A stretch of 64,000 nt of DNA. Origin: Hypholoma sublateritium FD-334 SS-4. Its lineage: Eukaryota; Basidiomycota; Agaricomycetes; Agaricales; Strophariaceae. The notes beneath the pieces were generated by a model. It made no database searches and had not been told where the DNA came from. It worked only from the letters and a program-made list of their open reading frames with translations. The DNA is taken from positions 1 through 64,000 of the forward strand of contig KN817614.1 in NCBI GenBank assembly GCA_000827495.1. Direction: 5' to 3'. The first letter of the stretch is position 1. The number at the start of each line of letters is the position of its first letter. Below are positions 21,219 to 31,996 of this stretch, one piece after another. The position numbers and the translations under genes were made by a program.

Positions 21219-24200
21219 TTACACGCTCTCATTCTCCTGTATACCGCCCAAAAATGCCATATCTAGTCCCATCTTCTTGCAAACAAAAAAATGCCCATCA
21301 TGTGGTTGCTTGAAGGGAACCATTGCAACACAGCTTATGATCTGCTTGACAAGAATAACCTCCAGTGAGCTGACTCCTTGGTATTTGCAGACCATGAGAG
21401 CCCCGCTGGATTCGGTCAGCAAAGCAGGATCTGGAGGACTATAACGAGATATAAGTGCAAAATTTTCCTCGTCTCCCTGTAGCTTAGCCCTAAAGAAGTA
21501 TTGCACTTCACCAAAAAGAGGTGTCTTTGTTGTAGCATCTTTATAAAACTAAATAAAGGAATTTGAGTATATTCAAGTCGAAAATCCTAAGTAAAAAAAA
21601 CTTGCCTGAATATTGCGTGAGATGCGAACTTTGTGCAGAGGTTTTTGTGCCTCTTTCCATGCCGTTCGGACAAATTGAAGGTTAGGTAAACGAAGGCGAG
21701 CCCATTTGTGTAATTTGAGATTCTCCTTGATTTGTATGTTCCTGGTCAAATAAAAAGACTTCACAGCTTCCTGTTCCACATCAGAAACCGAGCGAGCGCA
21801 GCTATCAGCCATTGACAGTACAAATCCATCCCCAATGTCCACAGCTAAATGTGAAGACCGCGGAGTAGGGATTAAATCAGGTAATAGAGACATGAGAGTA
21901 TTCATTTGAGCACGTCGTGCTCCATGCTCTGCCAAGTTTGCGTAGGGCTGGGATGGTTGCTTTATCTCTTCAGTGAGGTTTCCAATTGATCGTTCCATTG
22001 GCCACTGTGTATAAGTGCTGCCTGGTCCAAGACGGGGAATTTCAGGACCAAGATGGAGAAGCGCGTGAATACTTTGTCGGCAGAAATGAATATGTGAAGC
22101 TTTGCGCTGATAGTAAAGTTCTTCAAACTCGGCAACAAATTGATGAAGCAAAGAGTGAGCGTGAACCAGTTCCTTTTTTGTGATCAAGCACTGGTGAAGT
22201 AAGCGCACACCAGCTACCAACTTGCAATAGTTCTTCCAGTATACCGGTGGAAGAATCCCATAGAACAAACCAGGCCCTAAACCAAAGAAGTAAGTGAGAA
22301 ATTCCCATGCTTTGTACCTGCTAGAGATCTTCTCAGCGGGGTTTCGTGGAGGCCGGTCAAAGGAGCCAGGCAGGTAAGGTGTTGCATCAGCTACACGCTG
22401 TCCATGAGCCTTCCAAACGTCTCCGACAAGTACAAGCCAATTCCAGAGTTGCTTGCTATCTGTGGGGTCACATTCTATTGTTCCGCGCCACAGGCCCAAA
22501 AGAAGGTCTTCCAGATTTAGGGATATGAGGTGCATGATATCTGCACCGAAGCAGCGAGGAATTGAAAGTGTTCGCACAAAGGCACTAAAAATACTTGGGC
22601 GTGATATTCCTGTCATGCGGCGAAGTCGTTGATACTCTGCTTGTGAGTGCGCTCCGAGAAGAAGATTCAAAGCTGTGATATAATCCGCGGCATTACCAAT
22701 AGGGAGGTGTTTTGCATCAATGTCTTCATGATTACATCCTTCGACATTGTAATTCTCGGGCTTTGAATGCGCTGGATAATAATGGTTACCACCATCTTTC
22801 CTCCTTCCTTTCACAGGGCAATACAAACAACAACCGAAAGCGCCAGAGTGCCCAGTCAGCCCATTTAAATAGGTAAGCCCTGGCCCATCAGCCAATCCTA
22901 GAAGAACAAAATATTTTGACACGAACACCTTGTTTTCAGATGCATCCCAGATCGACAGTCCTTCTTTCATGAGAGCCGAAACATGATGGAAGCCAGGGTA
23001 TAAGAATGACTCAATGTTGCTTGGCTTATTTGGACCGGGGAAAAAGCCGCCAGGGAATATATGACGCTTCTTGTATCGTAAGCTAGGAGCAAGATCGAGT
23101 ATAATCCATATATATATCCAACAGTCGGATTGTTTGCTTTGATAGAGCTGAGCGCCATCAATCGAGAGCATTAGAACCATGTCGTTGTTATGTATTGTGC
23201 CTGAGTAAACTGCCTGAAGATACGCACTGCCATGGAATATATCCTCGTATTCATCGAGAACAATTTTTTTGTCAGGACGCGCAGCGGCTTTTTCAAGCAT
23301 TGATCTTGTGAGATTCCGGCGGTATCACATGTTCCGCGCACCCTCAGGAGTACGCCAAATAGCCTGGAGCTGTGGTCCAATTGGGAGAGTGACAAACCGA
23401 CGTTGAGGAACTTTACGGATACCACCACTTGTTGCGAGAACCTCTGGGTTGTAGCGCGGAGTAGAACATTTAGTGCAGCTGTCAAGTTCCGAGAACGGAC
23501 CAGTATATGCCATGCAAGTGTTAGGGCACATGTCGTGCATAAGTGGGTAGACACCAGTGATTTCTTTGATACGTTCCTTGACCACATAGAGCGACGGAAG
23601 AGCCTCAAAGTTGTCGCCAAGTTGTCGCTCCATAGCATCATTAAAAATATTGCGTGATTTGTTGAAGACTTCTTCAGAGGCAGTTTCAGATGCAATGAAT
23701 AGCTTAATGGCTGTTCGAAGTCCTTCGTGGTCGTCAAGATTAAACACAGTGGTAGGAGGATCTCGAAGTTTCTCAATAACATCAGTAGGAAGGCAGTCAG
23801 CATCAAGGGAGGCATTACGGATGCGTTCAATGAACTGCTGGACAATCTTGAGTTCTTCGAGGGTAGCCTGGACCTCGGCAACTTCATAGATGGCTGTCGA
23901 TGATGCTCTTCATATTGTGGTATATCATCCAGACTGCCTGGATCAGGCCGCTGAGTATCAGCATTGTGGTCAAATTCATCCTATTCTCGTGTATTTAGTA
24001 CGCCACCGAAGTAATAGACAGTAGAGTAATTGCAATATCACACTACATACGTGGCTTTGAGATGGCCTTGGGGTAGTAGCATTCCCGGTACTTCCAAACA
24101 GTGAAGACATACGTCCACTCCCTACCCCAAATTCCTGCTGCACCTCGCCGAGATCTTCTTGCATGATGCCATGCTGTCTGTGCTCAAATTCTGCGGACAA

Positions 24201-24527
24201 ATGTTGTCTGTTCATTGGCCGGGTGTTTGGGTCTGGAGATGTTGGTAGTCGCTCTTGTCCGCTGCCAGCAGATAGTGGAGACACATTGGGTGATGGAGAT
24301 TGACCATGAAGATTGTTGCTGGGAGATCCTCCACTAGCATCGGGTAGGATGCCATCTGTTCGCCTTTGTTCTTGTACAAACTCAGCAAAAGATCCGATCA
24401 GCCCAAGATGCGCCTGTGCATGGGCATTATACGTAGTCCTTGAAACCAAGCGTGGTTCAGTGCGGCCACCGCGCATGCATTGGGCACAGTCACATGGAAA
24501 TCGCGGAGCAGAGGTCCATGCATGCAT
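21219..24527 (-). pseudogene. Tnp2-type (CACTA/EnSpm-like) transposase
   Basis: Exon 1 (24527-24051) starts MHAWTSAPRFPCDCAQC, a short Cys/His N-terminal motif. Exon 2 (23980-21606) carries the core: MHDMCPNTCMAY with CTKC downstream, VTLPIGPQLQAIWR, SIDGAQLYQSKQSDCW, FPGPNKPSN, GHSGAFGC, FGADIMHL and GSFDRPPRNPAEKI. Exon 3 (21548-21219) adds the C-terminal domain (FALISRYSPPDPALL). The intron at 21549-21605 begins with GC, in the strong context CAG|GCAAGT. Two lesions are visible: an in-frame TGA at 23325-23327, where sequence on both sides fits the family, and an apparent frameshift near 23885. The copy is therefore probably inactive. Confidence 0.85.
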
Positions 24528-24781
24528 GATTGTTTGCTACAGTTAGCCAAGTGTCGAGGGCCGAGTTTTTTGCTGTCCGGTGCCGCCAGCAAAGTAGAGA
24601 TCGAGAGAGTGCAGTGAAGACAACAAGAGCAACCGACGTGGCGACGTCTCGTTGATCGCGAAGTCTTTGCACAGCCACATTGCTCGTTCACTAGGTTTAC
24701 CGTATTTCTGCCGTAGCACCGTTCCTCCTGCACCAAGATTTTCAAAAACAATTTTCATACATGGAATGAGGTACTTATTGT

Positions 24782-25008
24782 TCATTGATCACATACAAGT
24801 TTCTTCGGCACCAATCCAGCCCGTTGTAATGCAATGTAGTAATGTACCTTTGTGGCAGCCCATGGTGTCCGGTTTTGACAAAATAAGATCGATTTTATAT
24901 GGTAATCGAGTTGGAGGCGTGTATGCTTTCATTTTCTCAGACGACGTTGAGCAAGTTTCTGAATTACTGTATTACTTTACAACTAATCTCATTCAAATCA
25001 TACCTTAG
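24782..25008 (+). repeat. Inverted copy of 16538-16759
   Basis: Nearly identical to the complement of 16538-16759. It carries the last 75 codons of the small gene at 16532-17137, here fused to unrelated upstream sequence, so the frame at 24652-25008 is a chimera and not a gene. Confidence 0.85.
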
Positions 25009-25009
25009 C

Positions 25010-25187
25010 CGGCAGTACCCACTACATAGTTGAGGCATTGAAATTTGTACATGACACATTATAGGTAGGTATACATGATGGAGTGCAAAATTTTTCAGGA
25101 TCCTCAAATAACATCCATCCGATTTAAAACCAACGATTGAGCTAAGGTATGATTTGAATGAGATTTGTTGTAAAGTAATATGAATCA
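25010..25187 (+). repeat. Direct repeat, copy 2 (first copy at 16370-16570)
   Basis: Matches 16370-16570, including the first 30 bp of the inverted-repeat end, but without the inverted half of the palindrome. Homology stops abruptly at about 25187, where different AT-rich sequence starts. Confidence 0.8.
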
Positions 25188-25755
25188 TACATACCTGGAT
25201 ACCCCGATTCATTGACAACCAATCCCGGTTCTCCGTGCTGAGTAGTGTCAACGGGTCGAAACGGCAGGATCCATGACATGTGCTGCAAAGTTGAGCGATC
25301 CGCATGCAGAAAGGGCAGGAAGAGTGTCGATTTATCGTGTAAGTCGGTGAGGTTATAAATAGGATCATTTCGNTCTAAGTTGCGTTGGGGATGCAATACA
25401 AACCCCCGCGCCGTGTATTTGTTGAACGCCATTTCAGCATTGGCTGTTGATTGAAGACGAATACCGTGTCTGCTCAGTGTCTCGTTCGGATAGAGCGACA
25501 CGAGGCCGTCAGCTGAAATAAAATTCATCACNACCGTGCTATGAAAGTCGATGATGGCATTTGCGGCNGCATTTTTTTTGGAGCAGATAATCTGNACNAC
25601 TTTGTTGTGTTCTTTGTTGTGATGAAGTTCAACATGATGAACGAGTTGTTGAGGGTAGGCAGGTTGCATGAGGGAAGTGTGTTCGAGGATAAGAGCATAC
25701 CCATTTTCTGCCAGAAATTTGCGCAGAATGAAGTGTTTGGCAGTGTTATCAACAT
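25142..25755 (-). pseudogene. Partial paralogue of the 26007-27161 gene
   Basis: Leftward frames (25755-25528 and 25669-25142) with several N bases. The part NFISADGLVSLYPNETLSRHGIRL lines up in pattern with NAITSS-IYSLYP and following sequence of the gene at 26007-27161, and both then carry a GFVLHP or GIYVTP block. The last codons read into the repeat at 25142-25187, so the 3' end is lost or replaced. No clear start is visible. Confidence 0.4.
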
Positions 25756-26006
25756 AAAAATCGATATCGTTGGGAGTAAACAGGTCAGGATGCAGAGGCA
25801 GAAGTGTGCATGATCCTGAGATGAGAGCTCCCGACAGTTTTAGGATATTTCATAAGTCGTCATCTTTTCCCAGCGCAAAGTAGTTGCCTAGGTTGCGCAA
25901 ATAGTCAATCAGGAAGAGGCCAAATTTCTTTTGAAGGTAGCCGCTGATGGTGTGTCGGTTAAACCATTCGACGCGGAGCATTGCTAATAGGCAATCAGTA
26001 GTCAAT

Positions 26007-27161
26007 CTATGTACAGTAATTAGAATGAATTGCACCGTTTAAGTTGTGATTCACGTCATCTGTGAGCATTGGATTGGGGTTTGATGAGATTGTGAGGTCT
26101 TTGGACAAGTGAGAAAGGGCGTAGAATGGACAGAAAGAGTTAAAACACTGTTTTCCNAGTCTCCATTNGTACTGATAGAAACCCAAATNNACATTGAAAT
26201 TTGGGTTCCATAAGAAGGAATGGGAGATGCTGTNGTTCACTGTACTACGCCATTTGTAAGCACATTCAATTCCGCAAGCGCTGCGAGGTGATTGTTGNAT
26301 TAAGGGTGGAGTCACGTAAATGCCATGGCNTTCAAAAATACCGTCCAAATTTTTGTCGGTTGCGCGTAGAATTNGGTNGGGATATGCGACACGGTTTTTG
26401 ACTGTGCTCGGATATAAGCTGTAAATTNTAGAGGATGTGATGGCATTCATTTGAACGGTAGTTGATTCACGCAAAAGGGCATGTATAATTCCATCCCAGC
26501 GGCATTCACGAATAATCACCCAGATTGAATGCTGTCAANTGAAGAGGTCAGTACNATTAATTCATTAGCTTATTAATTGANGTGCNTTTTCAATANGTTT
26601 CGAGAAATAAATCTTTTTCTCCAAAAGAGACGGCAAATGGTGTACTATATTTCTGGGCGCCATTTGACATTCGTGATAACCCAATATTTTTAGCAAGCNG
26701 TCGAATTGATGACGATGATATTTTGGAATCAGCAATTCACATACATTGCCCATTGGGGTATCTATTCCGTTGGAAGTTAATAGAGCCAAAGGAATTTCTC
26801 CGCAAATAGCGGCAGATGCTTTGGCCAAAAGACGCCAAAATATAGTGTGGNCCCCTTCACCAAAGAATTTATTCAACAGATGATATAACCTGGCACGGAC
26901 TATTTNTCTCGTTGCATACAGAGCTACTTCATTGATGGCAGCTGTATGCATGAGATCATTCCAATCACTGTTGAAGAAGGCATAATACATAAGGTCCGGA
27001 GATTCGAAGAATTTGTACGGAGACATGAGGATGATTTGCAGTTGGAGCTCAGTTCCAGTCGACACAGCCTTTTTTAACGCCAAAAATGGGGTTCTATTTA
27101 TCAATGTATATTTAGACCCACACTGACGACATAGAGATCGAGATCGACTTTGAGCCGACAA
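26007..27161 (-). CDS. Agaricomycete hypothetical protein, nucleotidyltransferase-like N-terminal block
   Basis: Two long leftward frames (27161-26565 and 26519-26007) form one probable gene; the join between them is obscured by N bases. The block AAICGEIPLALLTSNGIDTP followed by LLIPKYHRHQFD and ILGYHE resembles the nucleotidyltransferase-like hypothetical proteins expanded in mushrooms (pattern: SGS-x-AL, then a short beta-rich stretch). The C-terminal part has VKNRVAYP, LDGIFE, GIYVTPP and ACGIECAYKWR. A related partial copy follows at 25142-25755. The first ATG lies only six bases from the divergent gene at 27167, so the true start may be internal. Function is not known to me. Confidence 0.45.
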
Positions 27162-27166
27162 AATAA

Positions 27167-27607
27167 ATGGTTACTGTTTTCCATCAGTCAGCTTGCGACA
27201 TCATGTTCTTCAAAGAAACAGTCCATCACTCTCATACGGGCTTATTCTACGATATTTACCAACACGAAACCACCATTCCTCCCGATGAAATTGGACATGC
27301 AGGAGATTTGTTTGTTTGTGAATTCCCCCCCGACATATTTTTCAAAACATGCGAGTATCCTATCACTCTGGATTGCGAGCAGTGTGTCATGCCTTTGCAC
27401 TGGGTGTATGCCACTCGACACATTTCTGGAGGAGTATCGCATCCCTTCGATTCCCACTACCATTTAGTTGCCAACAGAGATGGCCCCGCTTGGGCTGGAC
27501 TCAGCAGGCAGCAACAAACACCCGTTGTAACCTCTATCAATGTGTTTGTCGCCAAGTCTCGCGAGAAAGAAAATGGACACCACGATATGATCATGTATCT
27601 GTATTGA
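27167..27607 (+). CDS. Small hypothetical protein, paralogue of 27903-28277
   Basis: Single-exon frame, up to 146 residues; an internal ATG at 27203 is also a plausible start. The core runs GHAGDLFVCEFPPDIFFKT, then HYHLVANRDGPAWAGLSR and PVVTSINVFVAK. The same order occurs in the next gene (GNPGDMFIREIPRQLYFKT, RYHLVADRNLPMWAGVAR, PIETSIETYLA), so the two are tandem duplicates. The conserved Trp and His are spread through a compact protein without signal peptide or membrane segment. No family is recognised. Confidence 0.5.
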   Translation: MVTVFHQSACDIMFFKETVHHSHTGLFYDIYQHETTIPPDEIGHAGDLFVCEFPPDIFFKTCEYPITLDCEQCVMPLHWVYATRHISGGVSHPFDSHYHLVANRDGPAWAGLSRQQQTPVVTSINVFVAKSREKENGHHDMIMYLY

Positions 27608-27902
27608 AGTACGTCTGCATTACTATACAATTTTCCACGACGATGTACTGAGTCACCTTTCAGTCTATTTAGACGGGTCCAAAAACAGAAATCATGCAAT
27701 GGAATTAGAACATGGCCTGAAAAAAAAGTATTGTGGCGAGTCCCATTGGCATTTCTAGCATGTACTATAGGCCGGGAAAGATATTTTAATGAATGAAATT
27801 GTCCATGACGCTGGCAGAGGATGTTTAGCAAAAAAAGTGAAACTTAACGTCATCCATTGGTATTAAATTTTATGCTGTTCTGTACATTGAGTCTCTTATA
27901 TC

Positions 27903-28277
27903 ATGTATCTTTATCGAACAATCCACCATCCATGCACATCCTTAACATTCAATATGTACCAAGACCAATTTGCCGTACCTCCAGCAAATGTCGGCAACCC
28001 TGGCGACATGTTTATTCGGGAAATACCTCGCCAACTGTACTTTAAAACGGCAGAACACGTAGTGTGGTTGCAATCGCAAGCGTGTACCGTGCCNTCGCAA
28101 TGGGAAGAAGTTTACGAAGCGGTTCATTCACATATTCATCATCCGCAAAACAANCGCTATCATTTGGTTGCAGACAGGAATTTGCCAATGTGGGCAGGAG
28201 TGGCACGGAGTAGCAGATTGCCTATAGAGACCTCCATCGAGACATATCTTGCTGATAATCCAATTTATTGGCAATGA
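27903..28277 (+). CDS. Small hypothetical protein, tandem paralogue of 27167-27607
   Basis: 124-residue frame with two N bases. From NMYQDQFAVPP onward it aligns over its length with the preceding gene, so the real start may be the internal Met of NMYQ. The shared blocks are given under 27167-27607. It is divergent from the nucleotidyltransferase-like pair, making a cluster of two duplicated families in 3 kb. Confidence 0.5.
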   Translation: MYLYRTIHHPCTSLTFNMYQDQFAVPPANVGNPGDMFIREIPRQLYFKTAEHVVWLQSQACTVXSQWEEVYEAVHSHIHHPQNXRYHLVADRNLPMWAGVARSSRLPIETSIETYLADNPIYWQ

Positions 28278-28489
28278 TTTCTGCGCGTGAATGTACAATT
28301 GAACAGTGAGTATTCAATCTACATNCATTANCTATCTTTATAACTAACATTTACNAGGTTTCGTGAACGTGGCTGTTGTNATCATGATAGAATATGGGTG
28401 NATAAACAGAGATNTTATAAAATGTATTNTATAAATGGAGGATGATANCCGTGGTTTAATCAAAAAGCACAGTGGATAAATATGGAGTA
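28278..28489. other. AT-rich, N-rich end of the cluster and composition junction
   Basis: No gene. Several N bases. At about 28485-28495 base composition switches abruptly from AT-rich to strongly GC-rich, where the SKI3 fragment starts. This is a rearrangement or transposon breakpoint, or an assembly join. Confidence 0.5.
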
Positions 28490-29400
28490 TGGCGCAACCT
28501 CTTCTGGAGTTCGCTGAGCGCGGCGTCGACGAGGCCGTTGTCGGCCGTGAGGATGCTCATCCCCGCGAGCGCGGTGATCGCGGGTAAATTATCTCGGACC
28601 GCGGCGATGCTACGGGACGTGAGACGTTATCAGAGGGCGGAGATGTAGGACGCACCAGTCGAGAAGATATGTCTTTGCGCCTTCGTGCGCGTTGTCCCTG
28701 CCTAGCGTCCATAGGATCTGCGCGCGGGGCAGTGCGACGTGCCCGCGCAGCACGCCGTCTCATGCGAGGATCGAGTACCTGCGCACGATACAGCGCCTCG
28801 TTCGCTAGATCCACGTCGCCGTGGTACGCATACAGCAACCCAAGGTTCACCCACGCGACTGCGCCCTTCCAGTCAATCTCAATTGCCCGGACGTACGCGT
28901 GTGCGCCACGAAGTACGCGTCGCCCAGCGCTGCCCAGTACAACGCGTTCCCGACGTCGAGCTGCAGCATCTTTTGCATCAGCTCCACCGCCTTCTCTTTC
29001 GCCGGCGCGGCAACTTCGTCGCCTACGCCTGCAGCGCGACGGCGAGATCGTACCACGTGCCGGTCGCCGATGTCTGACTGAACGACAGCTAGCACAGGTA
29101 GGCGTGGACGGACACGCCGGCAGCCTGCAACCCGCTCACCGGCTCGGCGTCGTCGAACGCGGGCGGCGGGACGATGCTCGCGATCTGCTTCGTCATATCC
29201 TGCCTTCCCCTCGCCGAGTTTCTTCGCCCAGCTGTCAACCAAAGCCCGCCCGAAGACGCGCGCGCGGTCGAACACCAATCCTTCCCTTTCCCAGAACTCA
29301 ATGGCGTCGGCGTCAGCTTCGGCGGGGACGGCGGCGGCGGCGTCGATGACGGACGTCAGCACCGCACAGCTCGCGTACAAGGAGCTCGCGGCCATTTTTT
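28490..29400 (-). pseudogene. SKI3: Truncated, frameshifted SKI3 (TPR protein) fragment
   Basis: Leftward frames read AVELMQKMLQLDVGNALYWA and GDAYFVAH, then HAYVRAIEIDWKGAVAWVNL, LGLLYAYHGDVDLANEALYR and finally ITALAGMSILTADNGLVDAA. These are tetratricopeptide blocks of the Ski3 type, the scaffold of the cytoplasmic Ski complex that feeds RNA to the exosome. The pieces lie in different phases with deletions between them and stops (after AGVSVHAYLC, for example), so it is broken. It ends abruptly at the junction near 28490 and lacks the rest of the roughly 1,400-residue protein. Sequencing error may add to the damage, but the truncation is real in this assembly. Confidence 0.7.
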
Positions 29401-30378
29401 ACACGATCAACGCGAAGTACCGCATCTCGTGGGAGTGCGCCGAGCTGCTCGTCGAGTTCGGCGGCGGCGCACCGGCTCCCAGCGCCACGTCGCCCCCTGC
29501 GAGGATCAGTCCGCCGACGGTGATCACCCCGCGGACGAGCAGTGCGTCGGCGCCGTTTATGAGCCAGGCGCTGGGCGCGGCGTTCGATGGGAAGAAGCGG
29601 AGCAGGGAGCGTCAGGCGCCGTGGCGGTGCTTCGGCGTCGTTGTCGGCGTCGGCGGCGCTCATTGGGTCAGCGGGGCTGCCGGTGGCGCCGGTTGAGCCG
29701 CCGGACCCCCCGCGGACCGCGTCCCCTCAGCGTCATCGTCGTCGGCGCAAGACCAGGCACCGCGCGAGGAGCGCAGCAGCGGCGCCGGGGAGGACGCGAG
29801 CAGTAGCGCGAGCGAGGAGGACTGGGACCGCATAAACTTGCTGTGCGCAGACGTGCGGGTGGTGTTGCTGCTGCTGCTGCGAATACGCGTAGGCGTGCGG
29901 GTCATGCCCCCAAAAGACGAGAGCGACGACGCAGGGCGCGGCGCGCGGCGCTCGGCCCCTCGCCGCCCGCGATGGCGTCGCGTGCGAATGGGCGCCAACT
30001 GTGCCGCGCGTCTAGCCAAAAAAAGGTCAGCCTACATCCACCACACACAAAAAAAGTAAGAAAAACTCACCGCCCTCCGCACCCGCACTCATCCCCCTTG
30101 CTCTTGCCACCACACCCACTCCCAGCTGCGCCTGCGTCCTTCCATTTCCACCCCCATCCCCTACTCCAACCCAGCGCTTCATGCTCCCAATCCGAGCAAG
30201 CAGTGTCTGCCTCGCCTGCGCTTGTGCCTGCCCCGTCGTCGTCGTCGTCGATCCTGCTCGTGATGTTTGGTACGCGTCGAGCTGCGCCCGCGCCCGCGCC
30301 GGTGCCACGAACACCGTCCTTCTTCCCATCCCGAGCGGGAGAGCACGCTATCGATTCGCTGCAACGCCACAATTCCAA
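29401..30378. other. GC-rich remnant, no intact gene
   Basis: On the plus strand a segment at 29346-29590 looks coding (QLAYKELAAIFYTINAKYRI, then SWECAELLVEFGG), followed by Pro/Ser-rich sequence in shifting frames. I do not recognise it with confidence. The rest gives long spurious frames because stops are rare in GC-rich DNA. Confidence 0.35.
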
Positions 30379-30940
30379 TCAGCACGGACCTCGCTCGCAT
30401 GTAGTGTTTGAGAGCGCCGAGCGCGGCGTTGACTGCCGCCTATGAGCGACCTCGACAGTAAGCCATCGCAGCTGAGATGCCACTTGACAGTCAACACACC
30501 TCGTACGAATAGGGGAAGAGTACGGTTGCGTATCGCTTGCTATCTTCGCTGCTGTCTGTTTTCTTGGACGGGAGCAGCACGTATCGCTTGCTATCTTCGT
30601 TACTGCCATGTGTCTGTTTAGGCGGGAGCACCACAAACTCTTCCTGTGAGTAAGCCCAGTGGTAGGGCGTCAAGGTAGACAACATCCAGCACCGGATAAC
30701 TCACCTCGCATTGCCTATTACCGTCATAGCTTATATCTTTCTGCCCAGACGGGACCGAAATATTCACTTCCTGGCAAACCCAATTGTAAACCATCGCAAC
30801 CTACGAATCTAGATCTATTAACATACCTCGCATACGTGTCGTCTGTTGTCTTCATCAATCGTGCCATTATGTTTAGACGGGAGTAGCACAATGGTCAATA
30901 GGCGAGGGCTGGCATTAGGAGCAGGAGCGGAATCAGTCAT
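30379..30940 (-). CDS. Exon-repeat hypothetical protein, copy 1
   Basis: Start at 30940 (MTDSAPAPN). Exons 30940-30827, 30770-30705, 30643-30500 and 30450-30379 join over phase-0 GT-AG introns; about 131 residues. Each of the first three exons holds one or two copies of a unit that opens with a hydrophobic strand (TIVLLPSK, NISVPSG, FVVLPPK, YVLLPSK, TVLFPYS), is followed by acidic or basic residues, and ends at Glu on the exon border. The family is unknown to me. The C-terminal domain of the sister copy (32781-33032) is absent here; the last exon instead ends in TTCERGPC, at the duplication border. Confidence 0.55.
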
Positions 30941-31299
30941 TGCAAGTCAGTGTTAAGTGAGTGTGATATGGGGGGGCACAGATCGCGCAATGTTCCACGA
31001 GGTATAAAAGTAACCTGTCGCTGAGACCTGCAGCAACGCGTTTTTTATAGATTTAGATTTATGCTCACGGGGACCTATTCGACGGCACCAAATTCTAGAT
31101 TGAGTTCGGGAAGTTGGTATTCGCACACAAGACTTGATTTTGCTGAGGATTATAACGAGAAAATCGTTGGGGAGAGATTTTCATGTTGGTACACGTTCAT
31201 GATACCAATCACTTCTGTAGCAAATACACCGTTAATAGCGGACCTTCAGTGATTTGGAAGTTGAATACGCACAATTAGCCATGCCGAATGGGTCAGCGA

Positions 31300-31996
31300 C
31301 TTGGAATCTACCGGGCACAGCCCATTGTCAGCGACATCGCGTGCCACCGCACCCACCGCGTCAAAAACCTTCGCCTCCGACCCGCCCCCGCTGATCGTTC
31401 AGTACGTTCTCACCCGCGGAGGTCCCGAGGACGGGTATCCCAGAATAGCACCCATCCAGTACCCATCGCGCCCATCACATCGTTCGGCGGCCAGAGGCGC
31501 GCACGCGCTGGGTCTGGCTCATCCGCACTGAGCAACTCGTCGGGCTCCGCGAACAGGGGCCCNCAGCGAGCACCTNCCCAAGCCCCGTACTCGCTCACGC
31601 CGCCGCGCAGATCGCGTCATCGAGCAGCGCCTGCGCCTCTNCGCGTCCATCGGGCNCCCANAGGCNCNNNANATCCTCNNCGGCGGGGTCAGGGGNNGAG
31701 GGGAGGTGCTTGATGAGGGACGCGTTGATGCGCGCGAGGGGGAGGAGGGGGCGTGAGTCTGGAACGACGTCGACTAATGTAAAGATCAGGGGGAGCTTTG
31801 CGGTGAGGTGGATGGATTTTTCGCGGTCTGGAAGCCTGTTTGTGGACGAAGTGACAATCGGTGTATAGATAGGATACGTACCCGAGACCTGTAAAGCATC
31901 TGCCTTGTCCAACGAGGACCACATGACTACCTTTCGGATGAGCCTTGCTCCTGCTGCATCGAGAGGCAGCTTTCTACGCGTCAATTCGCTGTACAC
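31300..31996 (-). pseudogene. Fragment of SMYD-type gene, 3' end, copy 1
   Basis: Leftward frame with LPLDAAGARLIRKV, LDKADALQVS, then REKSIHLTAKLPLIF and PLLPLARINASLIKHLP. It matches the C-terminal region of the SET gene at 33978-35785 (DPEKSIQLTTKLVPIL, PLLALARLNASLL). The SET and post-SET parts are absent. A cluster of N bases at 31560-31700 hides the end. Confidence 0.6.

Larger units (their letters stand above)
16538..25008. mobile_element. Tnp2/CACTA-like (Plavaka-group) transposon with accessory genes
   Basis: An inverted repeat of about 225 bp (16538-16759 and 24782-25008) is almost identical at both sides, with outer ends reading TAAGGTATGATT. It encloses a leftward Tnp2-type transposase (24527-21219) and leftward accessory genes. 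I see no target duplication: the left flank ends TTGAGC and the right flank begins GCCGGC. The flanking 16370-16570 block is repeated in direct orientation at 25010-25187, so the exact ends are uncertain and a later rearrangement is possible. Confidence 0.6.
30379..31996. repeat. Segmental tandem duplication, copy 1
   Basis: Corresponds to about 33027-34727. Both copies contain the exon-repeat gene, a similar spacer with a stretch reading AAAATCGTTGGGGAG, and the 3' end of a SMYD-type gene, in the same order and orientation, about 2.6 kb apart. Divergence is considerable (roughly one difference in four or five by eye). Confidence 0.75.

Noticed and set aside
24652..25008. Plus-strand frame ending in NLIQIIP
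   Set aside because: A chimera of unrelated upstream sequence and the inverted copy of the 3' end of the 16532-17137 gene.
600..28280. CRISPR array or prokaryotic mobile element
   Set aside because: Repeats are not regularly spaced with unique spacers, and the window is clearly eukaryotic (spliced genes, intron-containing tRNAs).
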